Positions 33,145-45,439 of a stretch of DNA of 64,000 nucleotides are shown piece after piece. The stretch comes from Meghimatium bilineatum (Eukaryota > Mollusca > Gastropoda > Stylommatophora > Philomycidae). The stretch's first letter is position 1. Each line of letters begins with the position of its first letter. The translations under genes and the position numbers were made by a program. Under the pieces are notes generated by a model. The model worked only from the letters and a program-made list of their open reading frames with translations, had not been told where the DNA came from and did no database searches. The stretch lies in contig CM067318.1 in assembly GCA_034231615.1 (NCBI GenBank), positions 33,885,382 through 33,949,381 on the forward strand, in the 5' to 3' direction.

Positions 33145-33434
33145 TTTACACTAATCTCACACAGTCTTGAGAGCGTCCATGACTCACACTTTAATCTCAC
33201 GCAGTCTTGAGAGCGTCCATGACTCACACTATAATCTCACACAGTCTTGAGATCGTCCATGACTCACACTTTAATCTCACACAGTCTTGAGAGCGTCCAT
33301 GACTCACACTTTAATCTCACACAGTCTTGAGAGCGTTCATGACTCACACTTTAATCTCACACAGTCTTGAGAGCGTCCATGACTCACACTTTAATCTCAC
33401 ACAGTCTTGAGAGCGTCCATGACTCACACTTTAA
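33145..33434. repeat. 40-bp minisatellite, 7 copies
   Basis: Unit GACTCACACTTTAATCTCAC then ACAGTCTTGAGAGCGTCCAT. Exact 40-base period, almost no divergence. Confidence 0.97.
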
Positions 33435-34196
33435 ACAATCTAAGCGGACCATCTTCCTGATTGTGAATTCAAAGTAATGTGGTTTCACAAAGCACACAAA
33501 TAATATAGTTAAACAAAGCGCAAAAATAAACATAAACAGACTATATCTACGTCTCTACTAAAACGACGTTATCAGAGAAAATAATACATCTGGCTAATCG
33601 CGGAACTCGTCAGGTAGACCTCACAGATGACAGACGCATTCGAATATGTTGTAAACATGCTTCTGACAATGTTGCCATTGTTTGCTATATAAAATACGCA
33701 TAGGAAAGGAATAACAATACAGTAAAAGTTTTGATATATTAATAAATACGGATGACGACATCGCGTGATAAATCTAAACGCAGTGACGAAATAGCACAGA
33801 GTACTAAACCCATCCCTTAACGTATGACAGCTTTAGGTAAAGCAGAGGTATCAATATGTAACATCTGTTATGTTAGCAAAGTGAACTTCTTCCACACTGA
33901 TAGATTTATGTGTTACGTCAACTTACATTTACGCAACACGTCGGGTAACATTTGAGAGAGGGCAACAATTTCTAAAGAGCAAACTCGTAAACATGAAAAA
34001 GCTTCAAGAGCCGAAGAAATACTCGAAGTGAGCGAGTATAAACATGAGGGAATTTCATTTTCACTTTAAGAGGTGTTTTACCGTACAATTTATTATAATA
34101 GTTACTATACGTAAGTTTATCATTTTACAACCACCAACATTTCCTTTTTATAAAAATGTTGTACTTGTTAATCAAACATGTCTTCAAATGTGTTTC
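33435..34196. other. Unassigned AT-rich sequence
   Basis: No feature recognised. Confidence 0.4.
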
Positions 34197-34290
34197 TTCG
34201 CTAGTAAATATAATCTATAGTTTTGTTAGTAAATCTGATTTATAGATATGTTAATAAATATGCACTGTATAAATAAGCAATTATATCGGA
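34197..34290. repeat. Left, decayed part of the 24/27-bp array
   Basis: Units TAGTAAATATAATCTATAGT and TTTGTTAGTAAATCTG match the array at 34625-35430. Confidence 0.75.
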
Positions 34291-34335
34291 GGATGTCCGA
34301 CAAAATGGAGAGTGCCGCACTAACCAGACAAATAA

Positions 34336-34624
34336 GATTTAAATACTAAATTAATTGTACAGATTACTGTAGATAACTAACTATCAATATAAAATAATAA
34401 GAAATAACATTAAAATATAGAAAAAAAGATAATTATCGATGTGTCTGTCCTATTGGGACCTTTATCAAGACACAAAAAAACTACTAAGACAACACAACTA
34501 TAAAAAAGAGCCATGAAGACTTAGCCAATGTCTCTCCTACAAGCGACCATTGCCTAAATTAAACTATCAATGTTATATTGATAGTTATCTACAGTAACCT
34601 GTATACTTAATTTAGTATTTAAAT
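34336..34624. mobile_element. Foldback/MITE-like element with about 50-bp inverted repeats
   Basis: 34336-34390 (GATTTAAATACTAAATTAAT, TGTACAG, CTGTAGATAACTA) and 34575-34624 (ATATTGATAGTTATCTACAG, TTAATTTAGTATTTAAAT) are imperfect inverted repeats around a spacer of about 185 bp without coding capacity. It sits within a 24/27-bp array. No clean target duplication is visible and the superfamily is unknown. Confidence 0.75.
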
Positions 34625-35430
34625 ATGATCTATAGCTTTGTTTGTAAATATAATCAATAGTTCTGTTTGTAAATATAATCAATAGTTCTGTTTGTAAATA
34701 TAAAATCTATAGTTCTGTTTGTAAATATAAAATCTATAGTTCTGTTTGTAAATATAATCTATAGTTTTGTTTGTAAATATAAAATCTATAGTTCTGTTTG
34801 TAAATATAATCAATAGTTCTGTTTGTAAATATAATCATTAGTTCTGTTTGTAAATATAATCTATAGTTCTGTTTGTAAATATAAAATCTATAGTTCTGTT
34901 TGTAAATATAAAATCTATAATTCTGTTTGTAAATATAAAATCTATAGTTCTGTTTGTAAATATAAAATCTATAGTTCTGTTTGTAAATATAATCAATAGT
35001 TCTGTTTGTAAATATAATCAATAGTTCTGTTTGTAAATATAATCAATAGTTCTGTTTGTAAATATAATCTATAGTTCTGTTTGTAAATATAAAATCTATA
35101 GTTCTGTTTGTAAATATAAAATCTATAGTTCTGTTTGTAAATATAAAATCTATAGTTCTGTTTGTAAATATAAAATCTATAGTTCTGTTTGTAAATATAA
35201 TCTATAGTTCTGTTTGTAAATATAAAATCTATAGTTCTGTTTGTAAATATATTATTCGTGTTAGTAAATATGATATATAGTATTGTTAGTAAATATATCT
35301 ATAGTTTTCTCAATAAATATAGTCTATGATTTTGTTAGTAAATATAATATATAGTTTTGTTAATAAATATAATATATATCTTTGTAAATACAATTTATAG
35401 ACCTGCTAGTAAATGTGATCTATAGTTTTG
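34625..35430. repeat. 24/27-bp minisatellite, about 30 copies
   Basis: Two interspersed forms, TAGTTCTGTTTGTAAATATA plus ATCA (24) or AAATCTA (27). The right 170 bases are decayed. Partial open frames (YKQNYRFYI repeats) are by-products of unit lengths divisible by three. Confidence 0.96.
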
Positions 35431-35969
35431 TTCATTTACCTGAGTTAACGATTTGATTTCGCAAGGTTCTATTAACATTTGACTAGTAAATTACATCCTA
35501 TTTTGTCAATATCGATGGCACACCACGGTCTTTTAAAAACCAGACGTAAGATTTCATGAACATGAGAGACAGTGCACGAACGATGACTGCACAATGAGCA
35601 TTGGTCTCCGATACAGTTTATTATTCTCTGTATAATATAATATGTGTAAGAATGTGTTACTGGTTTGTTTAATATTGTGTCCAATCAGATGCCTTCAGTC
35701 AGATCTATGCTTTTCACTTTCAAAGTTGTCCTTTTCATTTACGCCTTGACGTAGCGGTATCATCAAGCCTGTGAAAAGAACAATCGCATTCTTTTAAGAA
35801 GATCAAAGTCAAATGTGTAATCTTGGTAAATTTATATTGCAGTTTATTGTTCGACTGAACGTATGAGTTCAGCTGTCTTCCTGTGCCGTATATTGCAACT
35901 TGATGCAATGAAAACTGTATGGCTCGTTGTGGTAAAATTATGTGTATCAATTACTTTATACGCCCGTAT
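35431..35969. other. Unassigned sequence
   Basis: No feature recognised. Confidence 0.4.
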
Positions 35970-36175
35970 GTTGCCGGGGTCCAAGAGGAGAGCAAAGAAT
36001 AGCAACAGTGTTTACTTCCATGCATATCGCAAAAGGCGACTAATGAGGTTATGGATTGGAGTTAGATTTCCAATCCCATATAGTGTCAATGGGGCCACAA
36101 TTAATGGTAAAGTCGAACGTGTCAGACCAAAAGGCCGAAATATCGCAACAATGTTGTAAACCATGAGACATGACA
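35970..36175 (-). mobile_element. S1 repeat, minus-strand copy
   Basis: The reverse complement of the S1 copy at 3683-3955: GGCGACTAATGAGGTTATGG, GGGATTGGAAATC-type block and CCATGAGACATGACA on the right. Confidence 0.75.
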
Positions 36176-36199
36176 TTTCATTCTCCAGGAAACATCCTG

Positions 36200-36410
36200 C
36201 TAATCTGCAGTTATCCATTTCTGTATAAAGTGAATTTACGCTAAGACTCGAGATGGTGATGGCTGCCATGGCAAGGTTGAATATGATTTGGAGAAGTAAG
36301 ATCAGTATTGGAGTAAATATTAATCTATTCAGATTGTTTGTGCTAAGTATATTTTTATACGGCTGTGAAAGTTTGACACTGAATGTAAATGCGTAAAGAA
36401 GGATTCAAAG
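36200..36410 (+). mobile_element. LINE RT/C-terminal scrap
   Basis: Plus strand: LEMVMAAMARLNMIWRSK and then INLFRLFVLSIFLYGCESL. This is the end of a LINE RT domain (AMxRLNxIWxSxxIS ... LxxSxLLYGCExW). It is truncated on both sides. Confidence 0.75.
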
Positions 36411-36739
36411 CGTGGTGTTGCTGATGTTTGATGTCTTGCCTTCATCAAATGCATAATGTTATTTTATTTAATACGCGTCATAAAGATAATTTTACTTTTT
36501 TTCTTTTGCCCAAGATTGTACAAGGTTATGCCGTTCTCGTTTACCAAACATTTTCGCCCTCGAACCAAGGCCCAGAGAAAATTGAGTATGTCTGTCCAAG
36601 TATATGGAGGATATGGGATGATTCTGTTAGCAATAGCAGACCTTGTATCTTATGAGTGGGTGGAAGTAGCTTATCTGTTCCTGTTTGTATATCAATTGCT
36701 CACTGTGAAAACTTGTTTCCGTAAGTGTTTGTACTCTTT
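36411..36739. other. Unassigned; overlapping open frames of unknown meaning
   Basis: Two plus-strand frames (75 and 129 codons) overlap here. Neither resembles a known family, and the longer one runs into the satellite. Confidence 0.25.
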
Positions 36740-37110
36740 TCTAGTTTTATACGTTATCACTGGTCGGGTTAATGTAACCAACAAAATGTATAGTTTAGCA
36801 AGATGTAACTGGTTGAGATATTCGTACACCGTATGTATATTTTAACAAGATATTACTGATTGAGACATTCGTACTGTATTCGTACACAGTAGGAATGGTT
36901 TAACAGAATTAGATGACACAATATCACACGTGTACACAGTATGCATAGTTTAACAGAATTTAACTAGAAGACGCAACTGTTTGTATAGTTTAATAGATTT
37001 TAACTAGATAACATATATGTACACCTTATGTATAGTTTAACTAATTTTAACATATGTACACGGATGTATATTTTAGTACAATGTAAACGATTTTATCATG
37101 AATCCACTGC
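36740..37110. repeat. Degenerate satellite, left outlier
   Basis: About six decayed units of about 55 bases sharing GTATAGTTTAnCAnnnTTTAAC and ACACnGTATGTATA. Confidence 0.7.
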
Positions 37111-37214
37111 ACCGATTGATATTTTCCTCTATCCTTCTCCTTAAAAAATAGACATTGACTATCTTCACAAGTCTCTAATGCTTTTAAGATGTATTTCTAT
37201 AATTATTGTTGTTG

Positions 37215-37353
37215 ATGGCTCAAGTGTCTACCTTCGTGTACCACCTAGACGGATCTGTAGCCCCTAAATTAAACATTTTCCCGTGACCCCTGAGAGTATC
37301 CGTTGCCCCTAGGGGAACCATATATCCAACGTTGAGAACCACTGATAGTATTA
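37215..37353. mobile_element. hAT-like non-autonomous element remnant
   Basis: The right end, CGTTGAGAACCACTG (37339-37353), preceded by GCCCCTAGGGGAACC, is typical of hAT-type MITEs. The left end near 37218 (GGCTCAAGTGTCTACC) is degraded. Confidence 0.55.
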
Positions 37354-37639
37354 CCAGCGTCATGTTTGGAAGTGACATTATGCACTACAAATTGGTTGTA
37401 TGCTTAACTATGGTTGTAGTTTTCTAACAATAGCATATTGCTCCCTGTAGTGAAAAATCATGAGCACGCACTAAGAATAATAAAATAAATTGTAAACATA
37501 ATAATAACTCATGCAATAAAGCAAAAGTTAAAGTTAATTACCATGGCAGCAACCTGCCCTCCGGAATAAGATAACTTTCCATGTACTAAGTCGCAGAAAC
37601 TAGATGAAGGGGTGATGATTTCAACCGAGTAGTACTAGA

Positions 37640-37772
37640 GTAGCAAATGTAGAATTTAACACGCTATAACTGATTTGATCAATTTATATACAATATGATT
37701 TTTACACGTTATAACTTTGATCTATATATATATATATACCAAATGATTTTTACACGCTATAACTGATGTGAT

Positions 37773-37869
<97 letters not shown>

Positions 37870-37935
37870 AAATGATTTGTACACGCTATAACTGATTTCA
37901 TCACTTTATACACCAAATATTTTCACAGAACTTAA
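37640..37935. repeat. 47-bp-class satellite with embedded TA microsatellite
   Basis: Units TTTTACACGCTATAACTGAT, TTGATCAATTTATATACCAA and ATGA, four copies. Pure TA at 37773-37866 has expanded out of the TTTATATACC part of a unit. Confidence 0.85.
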
Positions 37936-37944
37936 ACACTCAAT

Positions 37945-39915
37945 AATCGACATCCAATATTGGAATCACTACTTAAAGGAATCACTACAACAAACTTCTT
38001 CGAAGTTAATGCCAAAAGATCAAGCCAAAAGCGAAGACAAAATGGATGACGGATAAAATACTAGAGTTGATGGGAAAAGGAAGAAAACATAAACAAGATA
38101 AAGAAAAATGTATACAAATTCATTAAAAAATATAGAGAAAAAATGTCTAGAGGCAAAGGAAAAATGGCTACATCTAAGCTGTCAAAAAATAGAACATGAA
38201 CACAAAAGTGATGCAAAAATATGCACAGAAGGATACATGTACTTATTGACAAAAGATCAACAGCATGCATCGGTTGTCTGAAGTCTAAGGACGGATCAGT
38301 TTTAATGGGATAAGAACCTATAATGTAAAAATGGACAGATTATATTAAAGAATTATACGATGACATTAGACTTAACCCAACACGTCAGAATACATATGAA
38401 GGTCCACCTATACTCAAATTGAAGGTAGAACTACCAATTCAACAAATGAAATAGGGTTAGTCACCAGGACAAGATAATATAACAATATAAGAGATTGATG
38501 CAATTGGTGTTTTTGGCACAGACGTAACAACGAAGCTTACGAATAATATTTACAACACTGGTTATTTACCAGATGATTTATTAAAAAATAAATTCATAAC
38601 ATTACCTGAAAAACCGATAGCTATTGAATGTGATGACCATCGCACCATAAGTTTAATGTGTATTATGACTACAATTTTACTTAGAATCATCATAATGAGA
38701 GTAACAAGGAAACTAAGGCCAGAAATCAGTAAAGAACAAAACGGTTTTGTAACGGGAAAAGGAACAAATAATGCCATCTATATCATTAGAATGTTGATAG
38801 AAAGTGAACAATTGAAGTGAAGACAGATTTATTTTTGTGCTTCATAGACTATACGAAAGCATTTGACAAAGTGAAACATAAGAAAATCATCAGTATGTTA
38901 AAGGATATCAACATTGATAGTAAAGTCTTAGAATAATAGAGAACATAGTTAGGCAACAAACAGCAGCAATAAAAATCAACAACAAAATAGGGCAATTTCA
39001 TCCAATAAGACAAGGGGTCTGACAAGGGTGTGTGTTATCACCTGGTCTGTTTAACTTATACCGTAAAATTATTTTTAGATCTATAGAAAATATGCCAGGA
39101 ATAGCTGGTGGTGGGTATAATGTGAATAACCTGAGATATGCTGACGACACAGTTCTGGTAGCAAAGAGTGAAAAGAACTACAAAAATTGCTTACAGCTAT
39201 AGTAGAAGAAAGCACAAACAAAGGTCTCAGCTTGAACACCAAGAAAACAGAGGTAATGGTTACATCTAAAACATCTAACCCTTCTAAATGTAACATCAAG
39301 GTCAATGGGACAGTTCTTAAACAAGTAGACAAATTTAAATATTTGGGCACAATTATTACTTCAGATGGTAGATGTGTCACTGAGATGAAAAGTCAAACAC
39401 AACAGGCAAAAGCTGCATTCCAGAAGATGAGGAACATCGTGTGTAATAATTCATTATCAATAGAAGTAAGAAAGAATATACTAGAATGTTACATAGAGCA
39501 CAAACTGTTATATGGTAGTGAAGCATGGACAATTGACAATATTTCAGGAAAACATCTGGAGGCCACAGAGATGTTGTTTTATAGAAGAATGTAGAAAATA
39601 TCCTGAACAGCTAAAATGAGTAATGATATAATTCTACAACTAGTCATCTCAAATAGAGAACTTAATAACGGTATTCGATGACGACAATCACAGTTTCTGG
39701 GTCATGTCATGAGAAGTGGGCTGGAGAACACCGTAACAAATGGAAAGATCGAGGGTAAGAGAGACAGAGGAAGACAACGTAAGAAAATTTTGGATGGCTT
39801 GAAAACCTGACATGATGCAGAATCATCAGAAACTATATTTAAATGTATACCATACAGAGGACTGTGGAGAGACATGATCGCCTACGCCGGAAGGCATAGC
39901 ACCAATGAATGAATG
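37945..39915 (+). mobile_element. LINE-D copy (RT and C-terminal domain), inactive
   Basis: The 5' 700 bases hold broken codons of the linker between endonuclease and RT. RT blocks are DDHRTISLMCIM (PISLL motif), KEQNGFVTGKGTNNAIY, a frameshifted YTKAFDKVKH, and YADDTVLVAK at 39138-39167. A continuous frame 39187-39594 carries SLNTKKTEVMVTSK, DKFKYLGTIITSDGRC, ECYIEHKLLYGSEAW and LEATEMLFYRRM. The C-terminal FLGHVMRSG and GRQRKKILDGL follow. The 3' end is GCCTACGCCGGAAGGCAT then (GAAT)n. No endonuclease is present. Several stops show it is dead. It lies in a satellite that resumes on its right side. Confidence 0.92.
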
Positions 39916-40290
39916 ATATACCAAATGTAGAATGTAATACTTTATAACTTATTTTAGCAATTTATCCACGAAATTATTTTTACATCTTATAACTGATTTG
40001 ATCAATTTATATACCAACTGAAATTTACACTGTTCTGATAAATTCATATACCAAATGATTTTTACGGGTTATATATGATTTGATCAATGTATATACCAAA
40101 CAATTTCACACGTTATAACTCACTTGATCAATTTATATACCAAAGGATTTTTACGTTATAACTGATATGATAAAGATATATATACCAAATAACTTTTAGA
40201 CGCTATAATTGATGAGATAAATTTATATAACAAATACTTTCTACACTTTATAACTGATTTGAACAATGTGTATACCAAATGTATAGTTTA
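39916..40290. repeat. 47-bp-class satellite, segment right of LINE-D
   Basis: Eight decayed units with TATAACTGATTTGATCAATT and TATATACCAAATGATTTTTA, the same unit as 37640-37935. Confidence 0.85.
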
Positions 40291-40540
40291 GTACGCAAGT
40301 CCGTAGATGGAAGTGTTCTGATCCAAACAGTTAGACGATCTAAATATTATTTTTATTACTTTAAATTTTAAATATTATTAGTACTAGGAATTCAGTCAAA
40401 AGACAGGTACCCTACCCCCCACATCCCGCCTCCTCCCCTTGCCCGCTTCTTCCCATCTATGTTCCTAAAATGGTGACTAAAATCCCATGCAAACATGGAA
40501 CTAACACACAACAATAAGACGAATGGGATTATATGTATGC
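40291..40540. other. Unassigned; C-rich patch at 40410-40450
   Basis: CCCCCCACATCCCGCCTCCT may be a diverged end of repeat family H. No gene. Confidence 0.35.
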
Positions 40541-40765
40541 ATATTTTAACCACCGCTAGAATTAACCATTTTAAAATCACTGATAAGGGTGCAATACTGA
40601 TGTGTAGAGTTTAGAAAAGGCATGGGGTTAGGATTAGATCCAATCTTAACCTACCCCTAACGACCACGATCATCCCTTCTCCTCCTATGCGCATTCGTTG
40701 CATTACATAGCTGCATTACTTAATCTCTGTTAAAATTAGACATTTTATTTTTTCTTCTTGTTGTA
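40541..40765 (+). mobile_element. Repeat family H, copy 1
   Basis: Contains CCGCTAGAATTAACCATTTT, TGATGTGTAGAGTTTAG, GGGTTAGGATTAGATCC and CTCCTATGCGCATTCGTTGC. It aligns along its length with 57985-58285. The motif CTnCTAAAATTrnnCATTTT occurs at both ends as a direct repeat. Confidence 0.75.
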
Positions 40766-41097
40766 CTAGTTAACCATCCCCCCACTCCCATCCATTCACT
40801 GGAGAGATGTCTACGGCCAGTCATCATGTTATAACTGATGTGATCAATTTATGAACTAAATCTAAAGATAATGTTAGCAATGTTGCAGACGTGAACGTTA
40901 GTTCGCTTGGAACACTCAATTCGCTAACTTAGGTGATTCAAACACCGACTATACACTTTATACTGGTGTTACGATTAGTCATATTAGTGGCGCGTTAAAA
41001 TTCAACAATAATCGATTGGTAATGGCATGTACAGGATACGTATCAAATATGCAATAGTTTAGCAGGTTATAACTGATATCATTAATTGTATTAATAT
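40766..41097. repeat. Satellite remnants between insertions
   Basis: GTTATAACTGATGTGATCAA (40829) and GTTATAACTGATATCATTAA (41066) are single surviving units of the 47-bp-class satellite. The rest is unassigned. Confidence 0.55.
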
Positions 41098-43320
41098 CCA
41101 CAATGTTCCTGGTGTGGCAAAGTTAAGTGTACGTTTCAAAAAAATAAGAACTACTAGGAAAGATAATATCCAAGATGTAAATCTATTAACAAGGAACACA
41201 GATTTGCACGCGCAGCATAATATAGCAATACAAAACAGGTGCAACACCATAGAGAAAATATAAACCATCGACCAACAGTGGATGATGTTAAAAGAATCTA
41301 TACAGCAAAAATCTGCAGAAATTCCAATACCCAAGAAATATTTAGCAATGAAAGATGGAATGACAGAAGATGTCATAAGTTGATGGAGCACAGAAGAAAG
41401 CTGAAGGCTAACATTACCGATTATATCAAGATAAATAAAGACATTACTTATACATGTAATACAGCTAAACAGGAATGGTTAAATGTAAAATGCTGTGAAA
41501 TTTACAAATATTATCGTGAAAATACAAGAGACACAAGTAAATGAATTAGCAAGTAGGATGTAAGTTCACAAAATTGTGTGCCTGAATTAAAAGCAAAGAT
41601 AGATGTTAATAAGAGAAACTTAAATCATGCACAGATGGGAAGAATACTTTAAGGAATTTTACAAAGATAGTACAAATGAAACAGACATACAGTACAACAA
41701 CGAAGTCCGCTGTATATTAACTGCAGGGGTGGAAGAAGCTATACAACACTTGAAATACAATAAATCTCCTGTGTTAGATAATATTACAACGAAAGAATTA
41801 GAAGTGATTGGGGAATATGGCATAGAAATATTCACCAAAATGTTAGATGACATCTATAACATTGGCGATATTCCATCTGATTTATTGCAATAAATATTCA
41901 TAGCCTTATCGAAGAAACCTGGTGCAGTAGAATATGATGACCGCCGAACAATCAGCCTTATGAACTAGATGACTAAGATCCTACTTCGTGTAATCATGAG
42001 ACGAAAAAGAAGAAAATAAAAACTAGAAATTGCAGAAGAAAATTATGGATTTGCGGAAGGAAAAAGCACAACAAGATCCCTATATTTAATACGAATATTG
42101 ATGGAGTGATCAATAGAAGTACAAAATTGCGTTTATTTGTGCTTCATACATCGCAGTAAAGCATTTGACAAGATGAAGAAACATTCAGAAATGAAAAAAA
42201 CAAACAAATCCCAATGTTGATGAGAAAGACCTACAGATTGTAAGAAATATGTATTGGTAACAAACAGCTGCTATGAGGGTTGACAGTAATGTAGGAGAAT
42301 TCCATAAGTTAGAGGTGGACGTCAGACAATGATGTGTAATGTCACCATATCTTTTCTCCATGTATACAGAGGATATTATGCGACTCATAGAGAGCATGCC
42401 AGGAATAGTAGTTGAGGGTTGCAATCTCAATAATCTACGATATGCTGACGATATAGTTCTGATTTCATGGAACAAACACGAACTCCAAGCCCTGTTAGAC
42501 ATGTTAGTACCAGAAGGTGGAAATAAAGGCCTCAGTTTAAACAAGATGAGAACAGAAGTAATGGTTGTTTCACAGAACCGCCAAAATGAAGTATTACTAT
42601 CAATGATGCAAAATTAAATCACGTAAATAAAGTCATGTATCTTGGTAACATTTTAACATCGGATGGCCGGTGCTTCAATTAGAACAAGAACAGGATAGCA
42701 CAGGGCAAATCAACATTTCAAAAATGAGAAACATTCTATACAATGGAGTAATATCTATGCATACGCAAGTTCGAGTGCTAGGATGTTATATTGAGCCAAT
42801 CATTCTTTATGGATATGAAACATGGACAGTAAAGAAATGTATCCAAGATAAGCTGGAGGCAAATGAGATGTGGTTTTTAAGAAGAAGGAAAATATATGGA
42901 CAACCACGAAAATTAATGTAGACGTCCTCAGATAAGCTGGAGGAAATCGATAAATTATAGAAAAAAATTAGAAGCAGACAATCAATATTTTAGGGCATGT
43001 GATGAGAAAAGTAAAGCTTCAACATTTTGTAACCAGCAGAAATATCAAGGTGAGAAGAGACAGAGAAGACACATAGCGAAATTTCTGGATGGGTTGTCGC
43101 TGTGGCACAAAACGATGTCACCACCTGAACTTATTAACAACACAAGAAACAGAGTTGTGGAGAAACAGAGTTGTGGAGAAACAGAGTTGTGGAGAAACAG
43201 AGTTGTGGAGAAACAGAGTTGTGGAGAAACAGAGTTGTGGAGAAACAGAGTTGTGGAGAAACAGAGTTGTGGAGAAACAGGATGTACTCTACTCAGCATG
43301 GCACTTGATTAAATGAATTA
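41098..43320 (+). mobile_element. LINE-D-like copy (endonuclease linker, RT, C-terminus), inactive
   Basis: The longest LINE in the window. 41239-41544 encodes the linker after the endonuclease (SLMEHRRKLKANITDYIKIN, TAKQEWLNVKCCEI). RT begins near 41700 (AIQHLKYNKSPVLDNITTKE, DDIYNIGDIPSDLL, KKPGAVEYDDRRTISLM), with LRYADDIVLISWNKHELQAL at 42435-42494. The C-terminal part has SKMRNILYNGVI, IEPIILYGYETWTV and LEANEMWFLRR. In-frame stops and shifts occur throughout, for example TAG in the PISLM block. Its last 170 bases hold a 16-bp array. The endonuclease catalytic part is missing. Confidence 0.9.
43151..43278. repeat. 16-bp minisatellite inside the LINE 3' end, 8 copies
   Basis: Eight perfect AGAGTTGTGGAGAAAC units. 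The single-copy equivalent in a related LINE (55010-55040) is GACAGAGAGCTGTGGAGAGC, so the unit derives from the LINE C-terminal codons. Confidence 0.95.
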
Positions 43321-43339
43321 ATTTATACAGGGCCTACAA

Positions 43340-43455
43340 ATGAATAATTTAACACTTTATAACTAATTTTATCAACTTATATATCAAATGTATAGTTTTA
43401 AACATCATAACTAATGTGATCAATTTATATACCAAATGTATTGTCTAATTGTTGT
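43340..43455. repeat. 47-bp-class satellite, right outlier
   Basis: Two units, with ACTAATTTTATCAACTTATA and AACTAATGTGATCAATTTAT followed by ATACCAAATGTA. Confidence 0.8.
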
Positions 43456-43479
43456 TAGAGAAACTCAGTTATTATAAAC

Positions 43480-43755
43480 ACATTGAAGAGGCCTGAGTGT
43501 TGGTTGTTAAACACAATATCACAAAAAAGACTATACCTGTTTGGTCATATACAGAGACACAACTATTTAGAAAATCAAATAAGGGAGTGCACAGCACCTG
43601 GGTGGAGGAAAAAAGGGCAGACTAAGAAGACGATGGAGTGACGACATTAAAGATAACGTGAATGCGTCATTGGAAAATGCAAGCATCATGATCCTAGAGA
43701 GAGAAGGCTCCATGGAGTTAATTGGGAAGACAACATTCTGGAGAGAATAACTCAC
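43480..43755 (+). mobile_element. LINE C-terminal fragment
   Basis: Reads RLYLFGHIQRHNYLENQIRE, then PGWRKKGRLRRRWSDDIKDN and a TFWRE end. This is the usual GHxxRxxxxxxxRxC ... GxRxxGRPRxRWxDxIKxD tail of LINE proteins, distinct from LINE-D. Confidence 0.75.
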
Positions 43756-44234
43756 ATGACAATAATAATAATGGTAATACACCTATTTCTGTTTATTTTG
43801 ATATTTGCCGTGTGTTACTCCACCCACTCCCCACCACCAACCCCCTTATTTCCTGTTTCGGGTTACTACCCGACACTGGAGCATTATTTCTCTGTTGTAA
43901 TATATCTGAATGTACAATATGATATGCTATTTGTCACGGCTGGTGGGTCTAAGTAAGAATTGTATTGGTATATCGAAGATTAAGATGTAACGCACTCATG
44001 TAAACTTGTGGATCGGTACATACATCAAACCACACTCGATCACCGACTCATTATACAGAACGTCTATTATTTCTAACAAGAACATACCTGGATTCTCGTT
44101 ATTCCACACTTAATAGTATCGCAGGTGCATGATTTACAACATGTTCTGACTTTGCAATACCACAATACAATATGAATTATTGATTAAGGAATGTTCCGTG
44201 TTAGCTGTTTATTGTTTCATGTGGGTTCACTTTC
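43756..44234. other. Unassigned sequence
   Basis: No feature recognised. Confidence 0.4.
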
Positions 44235-44365
44235 AAATAATCAGCATACGTTTTAGTGCGATTTCAGCCAGGAAATGTTATTAGCTTATGCTGATAATTT
44301 ACAAAAAACGCAGTGATGTTTGTGCCTCTAGTCCCGGCGAATCCGATTTCAGCATGATTTCTCTA
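44235..44365 (+). mobile_element. Family A, diverged 5' fragment
   Basis: GGGTTCACTTTCAAATAATC, then GTGCGATTTCAGCCAGGAA and GAATCCGATTTCAGCATG, follow the order of the first 130 bases of family A copies 3 and 4. The palindrome is lost. Confidence 0.6.
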
Positions 44366-44649
44366 GTGATTTATTATCTAATGTTGTCAAGACCAATCAA
44401 ATCCTTCTGTCAAAAATACTTATCACGCCAATTTCTTGTGTCAATTATCTACTGATGTCAGGTTTCTCTCTGTCGATAAATTATCTTTACTCTACCTGCT
44501 CTATTGAATTTCAGCTGATAGTTCTTGTCTGCTCACTCTGCTTCAGATTCTCTACTTTGAGTTATTGGTCTTTCTGATTAACTGTTTTAGAAAAGCCATA
44601 CCTTATCACAACATACCGTGCTGTCACATGATTGGCATGGTATGTGACG

Positions 44650-44930
44650 TAACTGGTGTAATATATCGTGTATATATGTTCCTCGTGCTCTGTTATAATA
44701 TATTGTAGATATGTCCCTCGTGCTCTGTTATAATATATTGTAGATATGTCCCTCGTGCTCTGTTATAATATATTGTAGATATGTTCCTCATGCACTGTTG
44801 TATAGTGTAATTATATAAGTTCTCTATTTTCTGTAATAATATATCTTGTACATACGTTTCATGCTCTATAGTTTATTGTAATATATCTTGTATATACGTT
44901 CTTCATGCTCTGTTGCAATAAATCTAAGTG
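44650..44930. repeat. 36-bp minisatellite, decaying rightwards
   Basis: Three near-perfect units of TCCCTCGTGCTCTGTTATAA then TATATTGTAGATATG, and four decayed ones. Confidence 0.9.
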
Positions 44931-45439
44931 CACAAGATTAGTAAAGATTGACCCAGACGACTACATAGTGTAAAAATCAATGCAATTTTCTGGATATCTG
45001 TTGAAAAATAAATAATTAACTCGAGTATATGGCGGCCTGTAATGAGAAAAGCATTCGCTACCACTACCTATACAATTATTCATGTATCGCTTATGGGAAA
45101 GGTTGAAGTGATGAATGTTCTCTATAAATGTGAATGTATACACATATTTTAGAATGTATATCTTCTAATGCAAGTTAGGTATTACATTTCGTTTAATGTA
45201 TTCCTATTTTGTTGACATGTACACATGTTTAATTTATTACCGAGATATTTTTTTGGCCTTGGATTGTGTACAAAATATGACACTTTGGAACATCATGAGA
45301 GCCACATTAAAATGTTGTACCAAAATCAACAAGCATTCGTAAGAGTATATGGTGAAACATGATTTTTTTCAGTGTGAAAAAAATAAGTCAGACACGGATG
45401 TGTCATATAACCATATAAATTGAATGTTCATGCAAAGAG
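44931..45439. other. Unassigned AT-rich sequence
   Basis: No feature recognised. Confidence 0.4.
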
